5,038 nucleotides of DNA from Deltaproteobacteria bacterium (GTDB taxonomy: Bacteria > Desulfobacterota > Desulfobulbia > Desulfobulbales > BM004), in the NCBI GenBank assembly GCA_019312685.1, contig JAFDCR010000305.1, positions 1-5,038 of the forward strand, in the 5' to 3' direction. The translations under genes were made by a program, and so were the position numbers. The notes beneath the pieces are model-generated. The model was not told the origin of the DNA, did no database searches, and saw only the letters and a program-made list of their open reading frames with translations. This document shows positions 1 to 5,038 of the stretch, piece after piece; within the stretch, counting starts at the first letter, position 1, and every line of letters starts with the position of its first letter.

Positions 1-1170
1 AGAGCAGCGCCAGGCAGGTATAACAGTTGCACCGAGATAGGGCATCACTGTAAATGAAAAAATGAGCATAAGGTCGGCCACAGCTACAGTCGGCAGCAAT
101 TTAAATGGCGGATGGATGACGGACCATCCTACCATGACAGGTTTTAGAAGAGTGGCATCAAAAAATGCCACATGAATATAAGCCGCTGTACACCCAATAA
201 TAAAGGCCAAGGATGACACCAGGATGCTTTCCCAGAAGCGGGCGGCAAGAATGTCGGCAGTTTCCCAGCCAAGTATCTTGAGAATGCCGATTTCTCTTTT
301 CTCTTCGGGTGACAATCCCGAGGCCTTATCCCAGGCAAGAATTGTAAAGGCAATTAAGGCCGTCAGAAGACATATTGAGGCAAAACCGCTGCGCCAGCTG
401 AAAACGACCTGATATGTTTTTTGGATATGTGATTTTGTAAGGACTCTGGTATCAGGAAGTAAAGCGGCTATCTTTTTTGCAATGGTTTCAATCTCGGTGG
501 GATTTGCCACGTAAACACAGAGATCGGTTACCATGGATTCAGGTATGGCGAAAAGCTCACGGGCATCAGCAAGATTCATAACTATAAGGTCATTGGTCAG
601 CAGGTCGGTCTGCTGGCTGAAAAGGCCGGTCATTTCAAAGGATTTCAGGGAGAGATCCGGTTTGAATAATGAAAAGATCTTCCGTTCGCCGAGACCGAGA
701 ATCTTATGGACAGAGCGGCCAAGCACCGCTGAACCGGGCTCGGCTTTTTGGGGGAATTGCCCATGGGAAAGGGTGAGATTGAGCATGTTAGCTGAGGGCA
801 TGGAGTTCCTCTGCAGGGCCAGGACGGTATAGTTGGCCAGGTTTGCTTCATCAAAATAGTAGCCCCATATCCGCGGTATGATTGCCCGGATACCATAAAT
901 TGCTTGTAATTTATCCTTATAAGCCAGTGGAATTCCTTCCTGCCGGCCGGCAGACATTTTTTGAATGGTTATTTCAGGCGTATTTTCCAGAACCGCTTCC
1001 GCGGAATTTGACAGGGCACCGGTCAGCATCTGAAACGAGCCCAGTAAAAAGATCACCAAGGCAAATACAAGCATAATGCCTAAATTTTTCAGTTTTCTCC
1101 GCCAAAGGGCCGAAAGTGCAAAATCAAGAATATTAATTTGTTTTTCTAGACTTTTGGGGATTGTAACCAT
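1..1170 (-). CDS. FtsX/MacB-type ABC transporter permease (3' end cut by window edge)
   Basis: An uninterrupted minus-strand frame of 390 codons runs from ATG at 1168-1170 to the window edge. The translation has the layout of an FtsX-domain permease: an N-terminal membrane segment (about residues 30-50), an extracytoplasmic domain (about 55-255), then membrane segments near 262-280, 315-337 and 360-385. Residues 289-301 (EEKREIGILKILG) match the E-x-x-R-E-I-G-x-L-x-x-L-G loop that couples these permeases to their ATPase. The last visible residues (IPAWRCS) resemble the family's closing P-A-W-R motif, so only about 10-15 residues are probably missing. The start lies 4 bases after the preceding small gene, implying translational coupling; no strong Shine-Dalgarno is visible. 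The substrate is not readable from sequence. The NosL neighbour suggests metal or copper-site work, but lipoprotein export or membrane signalling remain possible. The ATPase gene is presumably beyond position 1. Confidence 0.88.
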   Translation of the reverse strand, partial: MVTIPKSLEKQINILDFALSALWRRKLKNLGIMLVFALVIFLLGSFQMLTGALSNSAEAVLENTPEITIQKMSAGRQEGIPLAYKDKLQAIYGIRAIIPRIWGYYFDEANLANYTVLALQRNSMPSANMLNLTLSHGQFPQKAEPGSAVLGRSVHKILGLGERKIFSLFKPDLSLKSFEMTGLFSQQTDLLTNDLIVMNLADARELFAIPESMVTDLCVYVANPTEIETIAKKIAALLPDTRVLTKSHIQKTYQVVFSWRSGFASICLLTALIAFTILAWDKASGLSPEEKREIGILKILGWETADILAARFWESILVSSLAFIIGCTAAYIHVAFFDATLLKPVMVGWSVIHPPFKLLPTVAVADLMLIFSFTVMPYLGATVIPAWRCS

Positions 1171-1174
1171 ACAG

Positions 1175-1468
1175 TTACCGGGTAGGTGTATTTTGTCTGA
1201 CCGCCCAGAAGGAACCGGTGGGAAAATGTTCAAGTGCGCCCGGGTGGTCCATAAAAGGGGCGACGGGATCACTCACTGAAGGATGTCGTGTATAACGTGC
1301 CTCTGTAGCAACGCAGAGATCAGTAAGTCCCAGTCCTGCAACCGCTATCTTTTGTATTTTTTCCTCAGATTTGAGTTCTTTTTTCAACCGATGCGAATGA
1401 AAAACAAGAGAAATGTCCGCCAGGAATAAAAACAGGATAATGATAAGTAAAATATGTGAAGGACGCAT
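1175..1468 (-). CDS. Small membrane-anchored protein of unknown function with His-Pro motifs
   Basis: A 97-residue protein that I cannot assign to a named family. Residues 5-23 form one strongly hydrophobic segment, read as a signal anchor or uncleaved signal peptide, followed by a charged stretch with H24, H26 and several Lys/Arg. The C-terminal half holds a compact segment with C52, R61-H62-P63, D74-H75-P76 and E80-H81-F82-P83. These evenly placed His residues, with C52 and M73, could be metal ligands, but that is inference. The gene sits between a NosL-family gene (56-base gap upstream) and an FtsX-type permease (4 bases downstream), which argues that it is a real component of the same system. 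No clear Shine-Dalgarno precedes the ATG. Positive charge after the membrane segment leaves topology ambiguous; a periplasmic C-terminus fits the context best. Confidence 0.72.
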   Translation of the reverse strand: MRPSHILLIIILFLFLADISLVFHSHRLKKELKSEEKIQKIAVAGLGLTDLCVATEARYTRHPSVSDPVAPFMDHPGALEHFPTGSFWAVRQNTPTR

Positions 1469-1524
1469 AATAACCGATTTAAATAGTGTGGAAGAAATTG
1501 ATGCGTTTCAGCCTGTCAATAAAG

Positions 1525-2028
1525 CTATCTCATTTTCTGCCCGAATCTTAGAGATTCAATAAATTCGGGAGTAATTTTACCGAAGGTTAGAATATCCTTA
1601 CCGTGATGGTCCTTGGAGAAAGATTCCGCTGCTTCTTTTGAGGCAAAAGGGATGAGTTCATGACCCATTGGACCATATACATCACTGCCTGCAACATAAA
1701 ATGCCTCTTTTGCGGAAAGCCAGTTAAGCGAATAGTAGTCTTTAACATATATGGCTTTTATTGAGTCTCCGGAATGGCTGCCATACTTTTCCGGATTGAA
1801 ATAAAAAACCATCATGTCTTTGACGCCGTCGAAGAATTTTACCTTGTCCTGGTCATTATAATGGATTTGGGCCAGCCAGTTCGGAAATTTTGCGACAAAC
1901 ATCCCGCAGACCGAACAGCGGGCCCGGGGTGAAACAGCCTCAACAGGTTCACCGTTTGCATGAAGGACTGGTGGTAAGATAAAAATGCAGACGAACAGAA
2001 TTAACATAAGAGATTTAGTTGTTTTCAT
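1525..2028 (-). CDS. nosL: NosL-family protein, putative periplasmic copper chaperone
   Basis: A 167-residue exported protein of the NosL family. Residues 1-24 form a signal peptide with a likely signal peptidase I site after VLHA. The mature part begins with the family's metal-site motif C38-x-x-C41-G-M43, followed by F-D-G (66-68), a G119-P-M-G-H123 segment and H141-H142-G; these Cys, Met and His residues are candidate copper ligands. In known nos clusters NosL is a lipoprotein that delivers Cu(I) for nitrous oxide reductase maturation. Here no lipobox Cys is seen and no nosZ is in the window. The partners are a TlpA-like thioredoxin upstream (32-base gap), a small unknown protein and an FtsX-type permease downstream. 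NosL relatives outside nos clusters are common, so the copper role is inferred from the family and the actual client is unknown. A GTGAG sequence upstream of the ATG may serve as ribosome binding site. Confidence 0.87.
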   Translation of the reverse strand: MKTTKSLMLILFVCIFILPPVLHANGEPVEAVSPRARCSVCGMFVAKFPNWLAQIHYNDQDKVKFFDGVKDMMVFYFNPEKYGSHSGDSIKAIYVKDYYSLNWLSAKEAFYVAGSDVYGPMGHELIPFASKEAAESFSKDHHGKDILTFGKITPEFIESLRFGQKMR

Positions 2029-2060
2029 AAATACTCACAAATTGCGTCGTTTAATCATGG

Positions 2061-2582
2061 TTATGCCTGAAAGTATTTATCGAGGAGTTCATTAAGTTCC
2101 GCCTCACTCACTCCACCCAAAAGAGCAGCGAGCAATTTATGCTCAGGTGAAAGTACCAAGGTAAGCGGCTGTACTTTGATATTGTACTGTTCGGCAATTG
2201 AACCTTTCTTGTCATAAATTACAGGAAATTGAATGTTAAGATCATCTGTAAAACTTTGTACCTCCTCAGTGTTGGCACCATTGTTGTTGATATAGACAAT
2301 TTTAAGCCCTTGACGGCGGTACTTTTCATAAAATTTATTGAAAATGGGAGTGTCGGCCTTACAGTACGGGCAGTTGATGAGAAAAAAACGCACAATGACC
2401 GGCCCGTCCTTGTGGGAGGCCAGGGAAAAAGTTTTGCCTGAAAGGTCAACACCTGTAAAAGAAGCGAGGGTGTCACCTGTCTGTATGGCTTTTTTCTTAT
2501 CACCCGAACAGCCGTAAAGCAGAAAGCCGCTGCAGGTAATATACAGGAGAACAACAATGGATATATAAAATTTGATTCTCAT
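2061..2582 (-). CDS. TlpA/ResA-like thioredoxin-fold lipoprotein
   Basis: A 173-residue envelope thiol-disulfide oxidoreductase of the TlpA/ResA/AhpC-TSA superfamily. Residues 1-24 are a lipoprotein signal peptide ending in lipobox L22-Y-G-C25, so it is probably lipid-anchored on the periplasmic side. The thioredoxin domain covers about 35-172: a GxxLxxFxGxDLxGKxFSL opening, the redox motif C71-P-Y-C74 after a hydrophobic strand, and P139 in VQPLT at the expected cis-proline position. Such proteins usually reduce disulfides in apocytochromes or metal-site Cys pairs. Here the adjacent NosL CxxC is a plausible client, which is inference. It is the first gene of the minus-strand operon. An in-frame TTG directly before the ATG (2583-2585) is a possible start one codon longer; the ATG is preferred. 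No strong Shine-Dalgarno is seen for either. Confidence 0.88.
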   Translation of the reverse strand: MRIKFYISIVVLLYITCSGFLLYGCSGDKKKAIQTGDTLASFTGVDLSGKTFSLASHKDGPVIVRFFLINCPYCKADTPIFNKFYEKYRRQGLKIVYINNNGANTEEVQSFTDDLNIQFPVIYDKKGSIAEQYNIKVQPLTLVLSPEHKLLAALLGGVSEAELNELLDKYFQA

Positions 2583-2617
2583 CAACAGTTAACCGGGAAT
2601 TAGTTTGTCTGGGTTTT

Positions 2618-2645
2618 ATTGTATATATAAAAATATAGCAGTTAA
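2618..2645 (-). promoter_or_regulatory. Candidate sigma-70-like promoter of the TlpA-NosL-permease operon
   Basis: On the minus strand, TTAACT (2640-2645) and TACAAT (2618-2623) are separated by 16 bases in very AT-rich DNA. This places transcription start around 2610, some 28 bases before the start codon. The -35 box matches the consensus at 4 of 6 positions and the -10 box at 5 of 6. In such AT-rich DNA chance matches are common, so this is only a candidate. Confidence 0.35.
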
Positions 2646-2681
2646 GAATCCAATTCCTTAAATAATTTTAAATAGTAAACG

Positions 2682-2831
2682 ATGCAGGAATTTTCGGCAA
2701 GATGGAGTCGTGTTGTTGATGTATCTATTTTATTAGTCAACGTAATCGATACTTTGGATTTATTAAAACTTGCTACAAAGCTTATTGCAGGTTATCTTCC
2801 TGAATTTACTGACAGCAGCCAACCAGTATAA
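2682..2831 (+). CDS. Doubtful 49-residue small ORF in the divergent intergenic region
   Basis: An ATG-started frame encodes 49 residues beginning MQEFSARWSR and ending TDSSQPV. A hydrophobic stretch (about residues 11-31, rich in V, I and L) contains Asp residues, so it is not a clean membrane segment. Two stop codons lie just upstream in frame, so the ORF cannot be longer. No Shine-Dalgarno is visible, third positions are AT-rich unlike the neighbouring genes, and its end overlaps the candidate promoter of the Sec-DsbA gene. I do not recognise it. It may be a chance ORF or a decayed gene remnant; it is listed because the frame is open for 49 codons in stop-rich DNA. Confidence 0.15.
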   Translation: MQEFSARWSRVVDVSILLVNVIDTLDLLKLATKLIAGYLPEFTDSSQPV

Positions 2832-2832
2832 T
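2805..2832 (+). promoter_or_regulatory. Candidate sigma-70-like promoter of the Sec-DsbA gene
   Basis: A perfect TATAAT (2827-2832) is preceded, with a 16-base spacer, by TTTACT (2805-2810), a 4 of 6 match to the -35 consensus. Transcription would start near 2839, giving a 5' leader of about 70 bases before the ATG at 2910. Confidence 0.42.
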
Positions 2833-2892
2833 TTAAAAGGTGATGTTTTCTATACTTAAAGGTTTCAATAAACGATTATAGCTGATTTGATA

Positions 2893-2900
2893 AAAGGAGG
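2893..2900 (+). promoter_or_regulatory. Strong ribosome binding site of the Sec-DsbA gene
   Basis: AAAGGAGG lies 9 bases before the ATG at 2910. It is the strongest Shine-Dalgarno in the window and fixes the start. It also shows that the upstream half of the gene, before the TGA, is actively translated and not a decayed remnant. Confidence 0.85.
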
Positions 2901-2909
2901 ATTTCTAAT

Positions 2910-3761
2910 ATGCATCAGTTTCGTAAAACATGCATTCTGCTGTTCGCTCTTATTTTCTGTGCCGTCGGCCTTGTTCAGGCCGAAGTGGAGATGGGAGAAT
3001 CAAGGTCTTTTAAGCTTGATGCAAAACCCATTGATATGACCACTTCCGCTGACGGGAAGTATACATTTGTTCTTGCTGAGGGCGGTAAGGTTTTTATTTT
3101 AGACGGGAGCGGTACAATAAAGGATACCATTACTGTGAGTAAGTCCGTTGTAAGCATCGGCACCTCGCCCAACGGTGATTTCCTGCTGCTTGCCGACAGC
3201 AAAGCAAATACTTTAGAAGTTGTCAGGATTAGCTTTATCGTTGATATTGATATTGCGGGACTCGCAATTAAAGGACCTGAAAACGCCCCGGTGGTCATCG
3301 CGGTTTTCAGTGACTACCAGTGACCTTACTGCGCAAAGGTTGAACCTTTACTCGAGCAGGTGCTCGAGCAGTATCCCAATGATGTCAAACTGGTTTTCAA
3401 AAATTTCCCTCTGACAAGAATACATAAGTCCGCTATGGGGGCTGCCATCGCTGCGATGGCGGCAAAACAGCAGGGCAAATTCTGGGAGTATCACGCAGAA
3501 CTCTTTAACAATTACAATAAGCTGAGCGAGGCAAAATTTGAAGAGATCGCCCAGTCGCTGGGATTGAATCTGGAACAGTTCAAAGAGGATTTGAAAAATC
3601 CGGCTTTGGCAGCAATGGTGCAGCGGGATCTGCAGGACGGTGTAGAAGCCGGGGTGCGCGGCACTCCTTCCATTTTCATAAACGGCCGGATGTTGCAACA
3701 GAGAAGTCTTGCCGGTTTTAAACAGATAATTGATGCTGAACTGGCGAAGATAAAGAAATAA
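2910..3761 (+). CDS. Selenocysteine-containing DsbA-family oxidoreductase with N-terminal propeller-like repeats
   Basis: One frame of 284 codons encodes a 283-residue protein if TGA 3321-3323 (codon 138) is read as selenocysteine. Residues 1-24 are a signal peptide (cleavage after VQA). Residues about 38-118 contain two YVTN/WD-like repeats (PIDMTTSADGKYTFVL and VVSIGTSPNGDFLLLA). From about 119 follows a DsbA/thioredoxin_4 domain: GPENAPVVIAVFSDYQ, then U138-P-Y-C141, an alpha-helical insert, and the G251-T-P253 cis-proline loop in VRGTPSIFINGR. Family members normally have CPYC, so the TGA falls exactly on the catalytic N-terminal Cys. Both halves are needed for the fold and stay in one frame with no other lesion. 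SECIS-like hairpins follow. The probable role is periplasmic disulfide oxidation, reduction or isomerisation. It is divergent from a TlpA-like lipoprotein, and yjbQ follows 43 bases downstream. A point-mutation pseudogene or sequencing error is the main alternative. Confidence 0.87.
3321..3323 (+). other. In-frame UGA read as selenocysteine (Sec138)
   Basis: The TGA sits between FSDYQ and PYCAK, precisely where DsbA-family proteins have the first Cys of the C-P-Y-C active site. Sec in place of the attacking redox Cys is the classic pattern for thioredoxin-fold selenoproteins. The frame stays open for 145 more codons and these complete the fold. Recoding would need SelB, SelC tRNA and SelA, none of which lies in this window. 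Confidence 0.85.
3324..3368 (+). promoter_or_regulatory. Candidate bacterial SECIS element, two alternative folds
   Basis: Fold A is a stem AAAGGU (3335-3340) with ACCUUU (3344-3349) and loop UGA (3341-3343). It is extended by CUGC (3329-3332) pairing with GCAG (3356-3359) across an asymmetric internal loop. Its apical loop begins 17 bases after the UGA codon, close to the geometry of E. coli fdhF, and has G at loop position 2. Fold B is a perfect 7-bp stem CUCGAGC (3351-3357) with GCUCGAG (3362-3368) and loop AGGU; its GCAGGU context recalls the fdhF apical loop, but it is further away (34 bases between UGA and loop). The folds exclude each other in part. Which one binds SelB cannot be settled by eye. 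Confidence 0.6.
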
Positions 3762-3804
3762 GTCCCAGGATACGGTGTAGCATTCTGCTGCGTGAAAAGT
3801 AATT

Positions 3805-4221
3805 ATGAGAAGCTTTAGAAAAGAACTGTGGTTTAATGTGCCTACCAGACGTGCATTTATAAATATCACACCGCAGGTGGATGAGTGTCTCCGGGAGAGC
3901 GGTGTCCGGGAAGGCTTTGTTCTGGTCAATGCCATGCACATCACAGCAAGTGTATTCATTAATGATGATGAATCCGGCCTGCACCACGACTATGAGGTAT
4001 GGCTTGAGAAGCTTGCTCCCCATGAACCTGTTTCCCAGTATCGCCATAACGGTTATGAGGACAATGCCGATGCCCATTTGAAAAGGCAGGTCATGGGCCG
4101 TGAGGTCGTTGTGGCAATCACGGACGGCAGGCTTGATTTCGGTACCTGGGAGCAGATATTCTACGGCGAGTTCGATGGCGGCCGTAAAAAAAGGGTCCTG
4201 GTGAAAATCATCGGTGAGTAA
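3805..4221 (+). CDS. yjbQ: YjbQ family protein (UPF0047)
   Basis: A 138-residue cytosolic protein, full length for the YjbQ/UPF0047 (COG0432) family, with no signal peptide. The family signatures are intact: FINITPQV (18-25), SGVREGFVLVNAMHITASVF (32-51) with FINDDE (51-56), the DNADAHLKR block (86-94), and GTWEQIFYGEFDGGRKKRVL (113-132). Family members are trimers with conserved His/Asp/Glu residues. Some have shown weak thiamine-phosphate synthase activity, hence the database name 'secondary thiamine-phosphate synthase', but the physiological role is unsettled. It follows the Sec-DsbA gene by 43 bases with no terminator between, so co-transcription is possible. The functional link is unclear, since one protein is exported and this one is not. 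The Shine-Dalgarno is weak (GTGAAAAG upstream of ATG). Confidence 0.95.
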   Translation: MRSFRKELWFNVPTRRAFINITPQVDECLRESGVREGFVLVNAMHITASVFINDDESGLHHDYEVWLEKLAPHEPVSQYRHNGYEDNADAHLKRQVMGREVVVAITDGRLDFGTWEQIFYGEFDGGRKKRVLVKIIGE

Positions 4222-4247
4222 CTCCTAATCCAAAAAAATTCAGACCC

Positions 4248-4300
4248 AAGGACTCAAGTCGGTTGTTGATGGCTGGCAATCATACGTTGAAGTCCTTTTT
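4248..4300 (+). terminator. Terminator-like long hairpin after yjbQ
   Basis: AAGGACTCAA (4248-4257) can pair with TTGAAGTCCTT (4287-4297) as a 10-bp stem with one bulged A, followed by a short T run (to 4300) and ATTT. The loop is about 29 bases and may contain a small inner hairpin (TGAT with ATCA). A run of seven A residues (4232-4238) lies before the stem. The position between two co-directional genes of unrelated function fits an intrinsic terminator, but the long loop makes this weaker than a classic one. Confidence 0.45.
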
Positions 4301-4308
4301 ATTTCAGT

Positions 4309-4313
4309 TAAGG
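4309..4313 (+). promoter_or_regulatory. Ribosome binding site of the antiporter gene
   Basis: TAAGG lies 7 bases before the ATG at 4321, a good spacing. It supports this start, which is also the one that gives a clean first membrane helix. Confidence 0.6.
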
Positions 4314-4320
4314 TCAGCAT

Positions 4321-5038
4321 ATGGGATTATTTGAAATAATTGCCATCCTGCTCTGTCTTTCCGCCTTTTTCAGTTTTATCAATTACCGGTTTCTGGGACT
4401 GCCAAACACCATCGGTCTCATGTTCATCGGCCTGCTTTTTTCACTGCTGCTGATTGCAATCGGCTGGTTTGAACCGGACTCAAAAAAATGGGCGATTGCA
4501 ATGTTAACCAAGATTGATTTTAACGAGACCCTGCTGCACGGCATGCTCGGTTTCCTGCTCTTTGCAGGTGCTCTTCATGTGAATATCAATGATCTGAGGC
4601 AGCAGTACAGAATTATTCTGGGGCTGGCAACAGCCGGGGTTGTCATTTCAACCTTCCTTGTCGCTCTCATGAGTTGGTGGCTGTTGAATTTTCTCGGACT
4701 TAATCTGCCCTGGATCTATTGTTTGCTCTTCGGTGCCCTGATCTCGCCCACTGATCCCATTGCTGTTCTGGGTATTCTTAAAAAGACCGGCACTCCCAAA
4801 AGCCTGGAAATAAAGATCGTCGGCGAATCACTGTTTAACGACGGGGTTGGGGTTGTCATATTTCTTATTCTGCTTGACGTGGCAAACAGCAGCCATGCTT
4901 TTGATTTTTCCGGTGTATTCATACTTTTTATCCGGGAGGCCCTCGGGGGTGGTCTGCTAGGCCTTGGGGCAGGTATGCTGGCCTACTGGATGCTTAAACA
5001 GGTGGATAATTACCAGGTTGAAATCCTGATCACCCTCG
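4321..5038 (+). CDS. CPA1/NhaP-type Na+(K+)/H+ antiporter, 3' end cut by window edge
   Basis: An open frame of 239 codons continues past the window. The product is a polytopic inner-membrane cation/proton antiporter. Hydrophobic helices start near residues 3, 30, 71, 98 and 130, with others later. The diagnostic blocks are F137-G-A-L-I-S-P-T-D145-P-I-A-V-L, the family T-D-P motif, and G168-E-S-L-F-N173-D174-G-V. The Asn-Asp pair in the latter is typical of electroneutral CPA1 exchangers, while electrogenic CPA2 members have Asp-Asp. Known family members run about 400-550 residues, so roughly half is present; whether a C-terminal regulatory domain follows cannot be seen. It exchanges Na+ or K+ for H+ in pH and salt homeostasis. 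A terminator-like hairpin upstream suggests a transcription unit separate from yjbQ, though no clear promoter was found in the short gap. Confidence 0.93.
   Translation, partial: MGLFEIIAILLCLSAFFSFINYRFLGLPNTIGLMFIGLLFSLLLIAIGWFEPDSKKWAIAMLTKIDFNETLLHGMLGFLLFAGALHVNINDLRQQYRIILGLATAGVVISTFLVALMSWWLLNFLGLNLPWIYCLLFGALISPTDPIAVLGILKKTGTPKSLEIKIVGESLFNDGVGVVIFLILLDVANSSHAFDFSGVFILFIREALGGGLLGLGAGMLAYWMLKQVDNYQVEILITL

Larger units (their letters stand above)
2586..2909. other. Divergent intergenic region, AT-rich
   Basis: A 324-base gap lies between the start codons of the TlpA-like gene (minus) and the Sec-DsbA gene (plus). It is clearly more AT-rich than the flanking genes, with TATATATA-like runs near 2621-2637. 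It holds a candidate minus-strand promoter, a candidate plus-strand promoter, a strong Shine-Dalgarno for the Sec-DsbA gene and one doubtful 49-codon ORF. I see no riboswitch, tRNA or terminator in it, and no clear operator palindrome. Confidence 0.8.

Noticed and set aside
533..1076. Plus-strand ORFs (533-832, 882-1076) and the minus-strand ORF 645-896
   Set aside because: They are shadows of the FtsX-type permease, whose minus-strand frame is open throughout and has family motifs.
2034..2058. A seven-codon ATG ORF in the gap between the TlpA-like and NosL genes
   Set aside because: It is too short, has no attenuator-like structure after it and no codon pattern suggesting a leader peptide.
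2910..3323. A complete 137-residue protein ending at the TGA
   Set aside because: It would end exactly one residue before the rest of a DsbA active site, and the same frame continues through the entire remaining fold. Sec readthrough explains this far better.
3321..3323. TGA as nonsense mutation or sequencing error
   Set aside because: Not excluded, but a random stop landing exactly on the catalytic Cys codon, with SECIS-like hairpins at the right distance and no other damage, is much less likely than Sec decoding.
3351..3371. Direct repeat CTCGAGCAG around GTG as a mobile-element or recombination signature
   Set aside because: It encodes Leu-Glu-Gln twice inside a helix of the DsbA domain and no element boundary is present. 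It matters only as a possible source of hairpin fold B.
3360..3761. A separate gene starting at GTG 3360
   Set aside because: It would start in the middle of a helix, lack the active-site motif and signal peptide, and has no Shine-Dalgarno. It is the C-terminal part of the selenoprotein.
3348..3959. A 203-residue minus-strand ORF
   Set aside because: It is antisense to the Sec-DsbA gene and the start of yjbQ, both strongly supported by family motifs. Its translation shows no recognisable domain and lies over two different genes.
1..5038. CRISPR arrays, tRNA or rRNA genes, insertion sequences, riboswitches
   Set aside because: No spaced direct repeats, cloverleaf, rRNA signature, transposase or terminal inverted repeats were seen on either strand.

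Overview
The window carries seven convincing protein genes on two divergent strands. The central feature is a probable selenoprotein: at 2910-3761 a DsbA-family thioredoxin-fold protein has its first catalytic cysteine replaced by an in-frame TGA (3321-3323), giving a Sec-Pro-Tyr-Cys active site. Hairpins able to act as a bacterial SECIS element follow directly. Conventional gene calling would split this gene into a 137-residue 'stop-terminated' piece and a GTG-started 133-residue piece.

Organism: moderate GC content, a Sec-containing periplasmic oxidoreductase, a NosL-family protein beside an FtsX-type permease, and a TlpA-like lipoprotein together suggest a Gram-negative anaerobe, most likely of the Desulfobacterota/former Deltaproteobacteria, a group rich in selenoproteins. 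This is inference; there is no rRNA or marker gene here.

Layout, left arm (minus strand, read right to left from about 2585 down to 1): a TlpA/ResA-like thioredoxin lipoprotein (2061-2582), a NosL-family putative copper-binding protein (1525-2028), a small membrane-anchored protein of unknown function with His-Pro motifs (1175-1468), and an FtsX/MacB-type ABC permease (1-1170, cut by the window edge only about a dozen residues before its expected end). Gaps of 32, 56 and 4 bases suggest one operon, perhaps for delivering or handling a metal (copper) or its redox state in the periplasm.

Centre: a 324-base AT-rich divergent intergenic region (2586-2909) with plausible sigma-70-like promoters in both directions and a doubtful 49-codon ORF.

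Right arm (plus strand): the Sec-DsbA gene with a strong Shine-Dalgarno; then a YjbQ-family protein (3805-4221), 43 bases downstream and possibly co-transcribed; a terminator-like long hairpin (4248-4300); and the first 239 codons of a CPA1/NhaP-type Na+/H+ antiporter (4321-5038, running off the edge).

The TlpA-like lipoprotein and the Sec-DsbA protein are divergently paired and both exported. Thiol-disulfide chemistry in the cell envelope is therefore the shared theme of the centre, with the NosL protein (Cys-x-x-Cys-Gly-Met) a plausible client on the left arm.
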